Source: Marinobacter piscis (GTDB taxonomy: Bacteria; Pseudomonadota; Gammaproteobacteria; Pseudomonadales; Oleiphilaceae). Taken from it: a DNA stretch of 64,000 bases. Under the pieces are notes generated by a model. The model did no database searches and was not told the origin of the DNA. It was given only the letters and a program-made list of their open reading frames with translations. The translations under genes were made by a program, and so were the position numbers. The stretch is taken from NCBI RefSeq assembly GCF_007671655.1, contig NZ_VCGX01000001.1, positions 777,917 to 841,916 of the forward strand, written 5' to 3'. Shown one piece after another: positions 57,115 through 64,000 of the stretch; position 1 is the stretch's first letter; every line of letters begins with the position of its first letter.

Positions 57115-59002
57115 GATCATTTTCCTCTTTCAGTCTGAGCGAGACTTCAATTGGCCCTTCATATGGTTCAGCCAGTTCAACCGAAATCGCTATCCGCTCC
57201 CCTTCTTTCAGCTCAATCTCACATGCACCCTTAGTTACCTTATGTCCCGTTGCTGCGACTATAGGCAGGTTTTCTTCATCGGCAATACCAGCGGCAATGA
57301 CCTCCAGGCTTGCCGGGCCCGACTTCTCTGGCGTAAAAAAGATCATTCTGGACCGGGTATCACCTCCCTGGACGGTATTGCGCAATCCCTTTATAGGGAC
57401 CGGCCCTCCACGGGGGCCAGATGCTCCACCCTTTCCTCCACCGGCTCCGGGTCCGCTGGTAGCTCCTCCGCTTCCTCCCGGTTTCTCGCCGCCGCTTCCG
57501 CCTTCTGATCCACCAGACACAGATGCACCTGAGCTCTCCGGTTTCTTCCGCATCTTCACTTTAATCGATGCGGGGTCTTTTTCGCTGTTGCCCGTGTTCT
57601 GCATTCTGTCGGTTTTATCTTCCGGAGCTGAGAAAAAGTCATTGAGATCATCCAGCTGAATTTCGTCATCCGGCGGGAGCGTGGTGTGACTTTTTATCTT
57701 TTCCCGGATCCAGGAGTTCATTTTGTTGACGGCTGCTCTCAGAGAGCGACTCAGCTGGGGGTCTTCAATCCGCTCGGGAGAAAGCTCATCATGTCTTGGA
57801 TTCTCAAGAGCCCTGATGTTGGCGGAGGCGCTGTCATCAATTGGCTCAATCACTGCGATGAAGTCTTTCTGCAGGGGAAACCGGGCAAGTTTCTCTCTGA
57901 AATGCCTGAAGCGGGACGTGATGAACATGCCATTCCGGATCAGACCAACCTGCTTCTCAAGCCGGTCTTCAATCAGGATAGACAGCTTAACTCTGCCCAG
58001 TCCGTGAATGGTCTCCTCGTAACGAGCGCTCTCAGGACTTGTGAGGCAGCGATAGAGGTTATGACTGAACTTCAGATCTTCGTCAGAGCCGCGGCTGGAG
58101 GCGACTTCACGGAGTGTTTCGTTTGCAAACAGTCCTGGCAGAGTATCGCGGTTAATAACGAGCTCATCCCCAACCTCAAAAATCACTTTCCCGTTGTGGA
58201 CAGCGGTGAAAAAATTACGCACCAGAGATTCAGCGATACGCCAGTCCCACTGTTCCTCTGACAAAAAACCAAGCGCTGTCACTGTAGTCCCTGGCTCGGT
58301 TCTCTGCAGCCATTCAGGCAACCCTGATACGTTTGTGGCGGGCATATAATTTTCGGCTTCGCCCCAGTATCCCGTTGCGCTGTGCTCCTGGCCGGGGCCT
58401 TTGCTGTGGGAAACGAGAATAGCTTTGGCCTGCGCCAGGAACTGATTGTTACCAGATGAATCTTCGTAGACCGTTGAATAGAAGACGCTTCTCAGGGCTG
58501 AGACTGCGTACGCAGCGTTCTTCCCGATACCGAAGGAGCCTCCTGAGGTATCATCGCCTTTCTTACTCACGCCTTTGGCTTTGATGAGAGCGTGATAAGG
58601 TGTACCAGGTTCGCATGGGCCAATGAGCCCCGTGGTCCCCTCATCGATCACGTGCAGCAGGTCTATTTCCGTGGCGCTGGCAATTCGTCTGGCCCGCTCA
58701 AAGAACTGAATTTCTTTATCGTCTCGCCTGTTTCTTGCACGACTCAGGCAGGCATCGATAGTCGCTCTGAATCCAGCGATATCAGGCACAGTCTCAGTCG
58801 GTACAGTTTCTTTCCAGAAGCGGATAATTACCCGTTCGACATTTCCATCCGGTCCGGAGCGCCGGGCAGCATCGATACTGTTTTGGCCACATTCGCGGGC
58901 GAGGCCGGCGAAGGGCGCATCTCTGAAAGTCTCAATACCTGCATCTGCAAGTCCCTCATCTTCTCCCGCCTCATTCCGCAAAAACTTCCACAGCAATGCC
59001 AT
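57098..59002 (-). CDS. GHKL (Bergerat-fold) ATPase, MORC/MutL-like, with Gly-rich linker
   Basis: A 634-residue protein. The Bergerat ATP site is complete: N box with E37, N41 and D44 (RECGQNSIDAA), G1 as D120-EGTTG, and a G2 glycine lid at 154-163 (GGSFGIGKNA). A transducer-like region follows to about 450, then a glycine/serine-rich linker (490-533) and a beta-rich C-terminal domain (545-634). GHKL ATPases of this sort were noted in restriction-modification operons by comparative genomics of MORC ancestry. GGGAGG lies ten bases before the ATG. It follows vsr after 143 bases and leads the three-gene module. Confidence 0.85.
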   Translation of the reverse strand: MALLWKFLRNEAGEDEGLADAGIETFRDAPFAGLARECGQNSIDAARRSGPDGNVERVIIRFWKETVPTETVPDIAGFRATIDACLSRARNRRDDKEIQFFERARRIASATEIDLLHVIDEGTTGLIGPCEPGTPYHALIKAKGVSKKGDDTSGGSFGIGKNAAYAVSALRSVFYSTVYEDSSGNNQFLAQAKAILVSHSKGPGQEHSATGYWGEAENYMPATNVSGLPEWLQRTEPGTTVTALGFLSEEQWDWRIAESLVRNFFTAVHNGKVIFEVGDELVINRDTLPGLFANETLREVASSRGSDEDLKFSHNLYRCLTSPESARYEETIHGLGRVKLSILIEDRLEKQVGLIRNGMFITSRFRHFREKLARFPLQKDFIAVIEPIDDSASANIRALENPRHDELSPERIEDPQLSRSLRAAVNKMNSWIREKIKSHTTLPPDDEIQLDDLNDFFSAPEDKTDRMQNTGNSEKDPASIKVKMRKKPESSGASVSGGSEGGSGGEKPGGSGGATSGPGAGGGKGGASGPRGGPVPIKGLRNTVQGGDTRSRMIFFTPEKSGPASLEVIAAGIADEENLPIVAATGHKVTKGACEIELKEGERIAISVELAEPYEGPIEVSLRLKEENDHEAQG

Positions 59003-59145
59003 AATGCGATGGCCTCCCTTTATGCCCGGCGTTGGATCTTTCAGGGATTTAATGTCGCATTTATATTACCGCCAGTCCAGGCTAAGGGGGGCTGATGCGA
59101 GTAGGTGGAGCAGCTGAAGGGGAAGGATTAACAGACCACCACGGG

Positions 59146-59619
59146 TCAGGCGGGAGTAGTGATTGAGTGCCCCTCTATCTGTCCGAAGTCAGTACCGTTA
59201 AGGATCCATTCTGCTACCAGATCCGACATTGACTCATGGTTCAGCCGCCCCGGCCCCTTAAAAGCACATTCCCAGACTTCAAGCACACGCCAGCCCATCT
59301 CTCTGAGGGCGGCTATATTCCGCTGATCACGGTCTTTATTAGCGGTTATCTTGTCTTCCCAGAACTCCCGGCGGGTAGCTGGCAGGCGAAACATCGGACA
59401 CCCTGTATGACCGTGCCAGAAGCACCCCTGAACAAATATGGCGGCACGATACTTGGGGAGGACGATATCAGGTTTGCCCGGAAGGTCTTTGCGGTGGATG
59501 CGAAACCGGAAGCCTCTGCTGAACAGACTCTTTCTCAGCAAGACTTCCGGCTTCGTATTTTTCCCTTTGATAGCCGCCATGTTGCGGCTGCGGGTAGCGG
59601 GATCGTGAACGTCAGCCAT
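59146..59619 (-). CDS. vsr: Very short patch repair endonuclease
   Basis: A 157-residue nuclease that nicks at T:G mismatches left by deamination of 5-methylcytosine in Dcm sites. D51, C66, W68, H69 and H71 correspond to the catalytic Asp, zinc ligands and intercalating aromatic residues of E. coli Vsr, and a late cysteine is in WECAF. It begins two bases after the dcm stop. Confidence 0.94.
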   Translation of the reverse strand: MADVHDPATRSRNMAAIKGKNTKPEVLLRKSLFSRGFRFRIHRKDLPGKPDIVLPKYRAAIFVQGCFWHGHTGCPMFRLPATRREFWEDKITANKDRDQRNIAALREMGWRVLEVWECAFKGPGRLNHESMSDLVAEWILNGTDFGQIEGHSITTPA

Positions 59620-59621
59620 CG

Positions 59622-60977
59622 TCAGGCTGCTTCTGTTCTGCGCCCTTCATTTCTGATGCGGGCCTCCAGTACGCGCGGTTTCATCATTTTAGCTACAGCC
59701 CGGAATACAGGAACGGCGACGGAATTGCCGAACTGCTTATAAGCCTGCGTGTCAGACACCGGAACCTTGAAATTAGATTCCCCGGGGCCGTCAAATCCCA
59801 TCAGCCTTGCACATTCGGCAGGCGTGAGTCGCCGCGGGCGATTACTCTGGTTGATCATATCGTCAAAGCCGGCATCCGTATCCCAGCCACGATCAACAAG
59901 AATCTCTGATCCGTCCTTGTAGTACCTTGCGGAAAGTGTTCTCGCCACATCGTGAGCCCCGGTAAGACCAAACCCGAACCCATTCCCTTTTGCTTTGTGC
60001 TTGGCTGCGTAGTCGTACAGGTACTTCCACAGTTTAGGAGTAAGGATGTACTTATCGTCGACCTCGTCTTCAGGATCGAGAATGTCGCCAAATGATGGTA
60101 CCCGCTCCGGGAAATGCTTGCTGATATCCTTCAGCGTAAAGCCATGGTGGACATTCAGATCACGGCGGAAGCCCACCAGCACGATGCGCTCCCTGTGCTG
60201 TGGAACGAAGTGCCTCGCATCAATGATTTTCGGGTCGTGGGAACCATCGTAATGTACATCGGCGACCTCGTAGCCAAGTTCGTCGAGTGTCTGCAGAATC
60301 ACCTTGAAGGTCTTACCCTTATCGTGGCTCTTCAGGTTTTTTACGTTTTCCAGAAGAAAGGCGGATGGGCGTTTTGCCTCGATAATACGGGCTACGTCAA
60401 AGAAAAGCGTACCCTGGGTGTTGCACTCGAAGCCGTGGACTCTGCCCAGAGAGTTCTTCTTGGAGACACCTGCGATAGAGAACGGCTGACAGGGAAAGCC
60501 GGCCAGTAAAACGTCGTGGTCAGGAATGAGCTTGTCTATATGGGCGTACGCTTCTTCCTCTGAAATCTCGGGGCGATCAGAGAGGGTTACTTCGCGGATA
60601 TCTTCATTGAAGACATGCTCATCGTCGTTGTAATGGTTCGCCTTATAGGTGCGGACGGCGTATTTATTCCACTCGCTGGTGAATACACACTTTCCGCCGG
60701 CTTCTTCAAAGCCTCTTCTGATTCCGCCGATGCCGGCAAACAGGTCTATAAACCTGAACTCATGCCCGGAATTCTGAAAAGGCTTGGGGAGCAGCGCCTG
60801 AAGATGTTCAAACTCACCGTGGCTGAGCTTTCTGTCCACCTTACCCCTGACCCAGCGGTTAATAGTTTCGCGACACCATGAATCAAATCCCAGACCATCA
60901 AGGGTTTCAGCGATATAACCTTGGTCATAAATTTCAAGCAGCTGGTTTAAAAGCGCCAAACCTTCTTTATCCTTCAT
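59622..60977 (-). CDS. dcm: DNA (cytosine-5) methyltransferase, Dcm-like
   Basis: A 451-residue C5 methyltransferase. Motif I is DLFAGIGG (residues 78-85), catalytic C163 is in GFPCQPFS, motif VI is E210-NV, motif VIII is Q260/R262/R264 and motif X is QFGNSV. The long stretches around these and the target-recognition region ([27 protein letters not shown]) are very like E. coli Dcm, so CCWGG with methylation of the inner C is a good inference. The N-terminal 70 residues include an HTH-like part. GGAG lies seven bases before the ATG. Confidence 0.95.
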   Translation of the reverse strand: MKDKEGLALLNQLLEIYDQGYIAETLDGLGFDSWCRETINRWVRGKVDRKLSHGEFEHLQALLPKPFQNSGHEFRFIDLFAGIGGIRRGFEEAGGKCVFTSEWNKYAVRTYKANHYNDDEHVFNEDIREVTLSDRPEISEEEAYAHIDKLIPDHDVLLAGFPCQPFSIAGVSKKNSLGRVHGFECNTQGTLFFDVARIIEAKRPSAFLLENVKNLKSHDKGKTFKVILQTLDELGYEVADVHYDGSHDPKIIDARHFVPQHRERIVLVGFRRDLNVHHGFTLKDISKHFPERVPSFGDILDPEDEVDDKYILTPKLWKYLYDYAAKHKAKGNGFGFGLTGAHDVARTLSARYYKDGSEILVDRGWDTDAGFDDMINQSNRPRRLTPAECARLMGFDGPGESNFKVPVSDTQAYKQFGNSVAVPVFRAVAKMMKPRVLEARIRNEGRRTEAA

Positions 60978-61002
60978 TACCCGCTCCTCTCTGGGTCAAT
61001 CC

Positions 61003-61019
61003 TGTGATGATTCATCACA
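61003..61019. promoter_or_regulatory. Perfect palindrome just upstream of dcm, candidate operator
   Basis: TGTGATGA, one T, and TCATCACA form a perfect 17-base dyad 26 bases before the dcm start codon. A CCAGG, the inferred Dcm target, lies at 61056-61060. Autorepression by the methylase N-terminus is known for M.EcoRII, so a regulatory role is likely, but the binding protein is not known. Confidence 0.55.
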
Positions 61020-61251
61020 TAGTTGTTCCATTTTAATCAGTTTTCGAAAGCCAATCCAGGAATTACTGGAAGAAACTAGCGAAAATCCCAACATATAATT
61101 GGAGCAAAACTGTCGGGTTTTTATTTTATGCGAGTGTTCCATAAAGAACGCTCGCACCGAAGCCATTGCTCCAGTCATTGACGATCTATCAGACTGGATT
61201 ATCGGCTCGGGCTGCTTTGGTGAAACCAGCCCGGCTCAGCCTTGAACTTCG

Positions 61252-61659
61252 TCAGCTAAAAGATGCCTTGATATCGATATAGTTCGCAGCGCTTCCTTCT
61301 CTTCCTGATCTCAACCAGCCATCAAGTGCATCCGCAACAGCATTGAAGTGATCGCATATTTTCTGAACGTTCCAGCCCCATTCGTAAAAGCTACCAATTT
61401 TGGAGCCCCTCAGGTCGTCGTCGATCAGGTACATATTGTGGTCGCAATAGGTGCCAACCTCGGGGAAGCTGGATATATCGGAGGGCAAGAAATTCTGTTC
61501 AATATCGCGCTCTATCCAGGCCTGACCTACGAGCACCCGATAATGAATAACTTCTTCCGGTCGAGCTGTCTCAGGATCAGGGATCGGAATATTCAGGCGC
61601 AGTGTTTTGTCTGCGCCTTGTTCCAGAATGCTTTTTTTAGATTGAATATCCTTATTCAT
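61252..61659 (-). CDS. Hypothetical protein upstream of dcm, 135 residues
   Basis: Not recognised. A soluble acidic protein; a Trp/Tyr-rich central part (SKIGSFYEWGWNVQKICDHFNAVADALDGWL) follows an HYRVLVGQAWIERDIEQ segment. No helix-turn-helix is obvious, so it does not look like a restriction controller protein. The ATG at 61659 has GAGG seven bases upstream. The 275-base gap to dcm contains a seven-base-pair hairpin at 61208-61233 and the palindrome near dcm. Confidence 0.6.
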   Translation of the reverse strand: MNKDIQSKKSILEQGADKTLRLNIPIPDPETARPEEVIHYRVLVGQAWIERDIEQNFLPSDISSFPEVGTYCDHNMYLIDDDLRGSKIGSFYEWGWNVQKICDHFNAVADALDGWLRSGREGSAANYIDIKASFS

Positions 61660-61836
61660 CAGGGCACCTCGCCAGCAGTTACTGTGTTTATATACAGTAG
61701 TCTGGGAAGGCTTTATTTGCAAGCTTAAAAAGTAGGACTCTGATCAAAAAGCCGGGCAGTCGTTTTCATAGAACACAGCCGGTTAAAATACAGTGCATAC
61801 CAGCGGTCTCACTTCCGGAAGAGTAGCTGAGCCCCA

Positions 61837-63147
61837 TCAATGCAACTTCAACCTGGGCTGCATCGCCCGGCTGATCTTATCCATAAGCCAGATTACGCCT
61901 GTCCTCAGGAAACCATGCAAAGCCACCTGGTGCATACGGTATAGCGATACGTAAAACAGCCGGGCTACCTTGCCTTCAATAAACATGCTGCGGCCCGAGA
62001 GATTGCCCATCAGGTTGCCAACCGTGGTGTAGTGGCTGAAGTTGATCAGCGAGCCATAGTCATTGTATTCAAAGGGTACCGCAGCCTTGCCTTCCAGGCG
62101 GTTACGCAGGGTTTTAAACAGGGTGTCGGCCTGCTGGTGGGCAGCCTGGGCCCGGGGCGCGACGGGCCTGTCAGAGCCGGGTTGCGGGCAGGCGGCGCAA
62201 TCGCCAAAGGCAAAAATGTTGTCGTCTTTGGTTGTTTGCAGGGTCTGGTGTACGACCAGCTGATTGCCACGGTTGGATTCCAGGCCATCGAGGTTGGCCA
62301 GGAATGCCGGTGCTTTAATGCCGGCGGCCCAGATGGTCATTTCCGAAGGCAGCTCCGTGCCATCCTGCAACACCACAAGCCCGGGACGTATTTCGCTGAC
62401 GGGCTGGCCCGTGAGAACGCTTATGTCCTGGTGGCAAAGCTCTTTGGTAGCAGCGGCTGACAATCGCCCCGGCAGAGCAGGCAGGATACGGTCCGCCGCC
62501 TCAATGACGTTTATGGAGACATCAGAGGCTTTCAGGTGGTTCATGCCATACACGGGCAGTTCGCGGGAAGCGTGCCGTAATTCGGCTGCCAGCTCAACGC
62601 CGGTCGCTCCGGCACCTATAATGCTGATATTGAGATCGTGGTCCCGGCCCTGTCTGGCTTCGTGGTTCTTGCGCAAAAAGGCATTGAGCATCAGGTTGTG
62701 GAAGCGGCGTGCCTGTTTGAGGCTGTCCAGAAACAGGCAGTTATCCTGTGCGCCGGGCGTGCCAAAGTCGTTCGCGGTACTGCCCACTGCTATAACCAGT
62801 GTGTCGTACTTCAGGTAACGCTCGGGGACCACTTCGTTTCCTTCATCATCCAGAAACGGCGCGATGGTAAGCTCTTTATGTTCGCGGTTGAGGCCGTTCA
62901 TGCGCCCGAGCTGGAATTCGTAGTGATGTTTGCGGGCATGGGCGCGGTAGTTGATTTCGTTCGAGTTGGCGTCCAGTGAACCGGAGGCCACTTCGTGGAG
63001 CAGGGGTTTCCACACATGGGTCAGCCCGGCATCCACAAGGGTAATGCGGGCTTTGCCCTTTTTTCCGAGTTTTCTGCCCAGGCGGGTAACGAGCTCAAGA
63101 CCGCCGGCGCCGCCGCCGACCACAACAATATGGTGAAGGTTATCCAT
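61837..63147 (-). CDS. ndh: Type II NADH dehydrogenase (NDH-2)
   Basis: A 436-residue FAD enzyme that passes electrons from NADH to quinone without proton pumping. The FAD dinucleotide motif VVVGGGAGGLEL is near residue 9, the NADH-binding GAGATGVELAAEL near residue 173 and the FAGD-like motif in FAFGDCA near residue 312. The C-terminus has amphipathic segments for membrane attachment. It is outside the restriction island. Confidence 0.9.
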   Translation of the reverse strand: MDNLHHIVVVGGGAGGLELVTRLGRKLGKKGKARITLVDAGLTHVWKPLLHEVASGSLDANSNEINYRAHARKHHYEFQLGRMNGLNREHKELTIAPFLDDEGNEVVPERYLKYDTLVIAVGSTANDFGTPGAQDNCLFLDSLKQARRFHNLMLNAFLRKNHEARQGRDHDLNISIIGAGATGVELAAELRHASRELPVYGMNHLKASDVSINVIEAADRILPALPGRLSAAATKELCHQDISVLTGQPVSEIRPGLVVLQDGTELPSEMTIWAAGIKAPAFLANLDGLESNRGNQLVVHQTLQTTKDDNIFAFGDCAACPQPGSDRPVAPRAQAAHQQADTLFKTLRNRLEGKAAVPFEYNDYGSLINFSHYTTVGNLMGNLSGRSMFIEGKVARLFYVSLYRMHQVALHGFLRTGVIWLMDKISRAMQPRLKLH

Positions 63148-63310
63148 GACAATCAGGCCTGTAAGTAATGAAAGCCAAAGGCTCTTTCAGTAAAAGCACT
63201 TGGCTGTCGTCACTGGAATCCGGTTACAGAGAGGGGTGCGGATCTGGCGGCGCTATACTAACGCGCAGCAGGCTGTGGATACAATTGCCTGGAGCAGGCG
63301 GCTGATGAGC

Positions 63311-64000
63311 TCAAAGCCGGCGGACTCTGCGCATTAACCGGCTCCAGTCGATCGGAAGCTGCTCCTCAAGGCCGGCAAGTAAAGGGTCTTTCCAGTGCAG
63401 GGGTGCAACGGGCTTTTTGCTGGCGTAGATAACAATGTTGTTGGTTTTGCTTTTGAACACCAGCAGATCGGCAAAGAGTCGGCGCAGCTGCCGGACGTAG
63501 GGGCCATCCGGGTCGGGGGCGCGATGAAAGTTCAGAACCAGCCAGCCATCCGAGCTTAATGCCCGGCTGCAGAGATCTACAAACTGCTGTTGAGCCTGTG
63601 CCGGGCTCATACGATCTGCACTGTACAGGTCTGCCAGAATCATGTCGGTACTGGCGCCGGGAAGGCCGCTCAGGGCATGGCGGGCATCGGCAATGGTCAC
63701 GGTCAGGCGCTCGTTGTCAGGTAACTCGAAGTACTCTCTGGCCACCTCCAGTACAGCTTCCCGAAGCTCCACAGCATGTACACGGCACTCGGGATAAAGG
63801 TGAAGAAAGGCACTGGCCATTACGCCACCGCCAAGTCCGAGCAGCGTGATATGCTGCGGGTTGCTGAACGCTGCGGGCAGTAACATCGCACGACTGTATT
63901 CGTGTACGGGCAGGTAGGGGTATCGGCGGTCGATTTTGCTTTGCTCGAATATGGTATTGAACGTGAGCACCCGGTGTTTACGGTAATCGACCACCAGAAT
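63311..64000 (-). CDS. Spermidine-synthase-like protein, 5' end outside the window
   Basis: The frame is open to the right edge, so the N-terminus is missing. The visible 229 or so residues have the class I methyltransferase/aminopropyltransferase fold: GLGGGVMASAF, VHAVELREAVLEVAREYF and TIADARHAL. Family members make polyamines or act as orphan enzymes; the catalytic Asp-rich site of a true SpeE cannot be confirmed here. Confidence 0.78.
   Translation of the reverse strand: MLVVDYRKHRVLTFNTIFEQSKIDRRYPYLPVHEYSRAMLLPAAFSNPQHITLLGLGGGVMASAFLHLYPECRVHAVELREAVLEVAREYFELPDNERLTVTIADARHALSGLPGASTDMILADLYSADRMSPAQAQQQFVDLCSRALSSDGWLVLNFHRAPDPDGPYVRQLRRLFADLLVFKSKTNNIVIYASKKPVAPLHWKDPLLAGLEEQLPIDWSRLMRRVRRL

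Noticed and set aside
54245..60977. Depletion of CCWGG sites as a sign of long restriction pressure
   Set aside because: CCAGG and CCTGG are common by eye both in the island and in the rest of the window; no count was made, and protection by methylation makes depletion unnecessary.
61208..61233. Hairpin between the 135-residue gene and dcm as a terminator
   Set aside because: Seven-base-pair stem but no T-run on either strand.
54245..61659. Flanking direct repeats or integrase marking the restriction island as a mobile element
   Set aside because: No matching repeats at the two edges, no tRNA gene and no recombinase were seen.

Overview
This window looks like chromosome from a marine gammaproteobacterium, most probably Marinobacter or a close relative. 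The evidence is a moderately GC-rich sequence, a Pseudomonas-type caa3 cytochrome oxidase cluster in the usual gammaproteobacterial order, a monomeric isocitrate dehydrogenase, an ectoine synthase and many lineage-typical small DUF genes. The genus is inferred from protein resemblance; no search was run.

Layout: 0-4.7 kb holds the 3' end of oligopeptidase A, yheV, a Na+/H+ antiporter, two small conserved proteins and a MATE exporter. 4.9-13.6 kb is the complete cytochrome c oxidase and heme A assembly cluster (ctaC, ctaD, ctaG, ctaE, a DUF2909 protein on the other strand, SURF1, a CX3C thioredoxin-like protein, ctaA, cyoE, sco). 13.6-23.6 kb carries transporters, the HrpB helicase, an ATP-grasp protein, an ectoine synthase without ectA or ectB but coupled to an MFS transporter, and a GTPase/membrane-protein pair. 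23.7-28.4 kb has acetoacetyl-CoA synthetase and isocitrate dehydrogenase, separated by a highly structured non-coding stretch. 28.4-39.9 kb contains ybaK, a serine hydrolase, lipoprotein and hypothetical genes, a large hybrid histidine kinase with a downstream response regulator, a non-coding stretch that may encode a small RNA, queC-queE and an AraC regulator. 40-51 kb has an ExeM-type nuclease paired with a BrxR/CapW-like WYL regulator, further transporters, two L,D-transpeptidases near an Lpp-like lipoprotein, an NfeD-slipin pair and a CPA-type antiporter.

The accessory region is 51.2-61.7 kb. Its left part is a decayed NAD-dependent formate dehydrogenase operon: a regulator fragment, then fdsB and fdsA remnants with several internal deletions, a nonsense codon and a frameshift, followed by intact fdhD and fdsD. 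Its right part is a leftward restriction-modification island: a Dcm-like cytosine methyltransferase, Vsr, a GHKL/MORC-like ATPase with a glycine-rich linker, an unrecognised 276-residue protein, a DUF6339 protein and an EcoRII-like endonuclease. The methylase and nuclease both resemble CCWGG enzymes. The three tightly coupled proteins between them are not part of a classical EcoRII system and are the best candidate for an undescribed defence module. A perfect palindrome and a CCAGG site lie just upstream of the methylase gene.

The right edge has a type II NADH dehydrogenase and a spermidine-synthase-like methyltransferase fold that runs out of the window. No rRNA, tRNA, CRISPR array, insertion sequence or prophage was seen.
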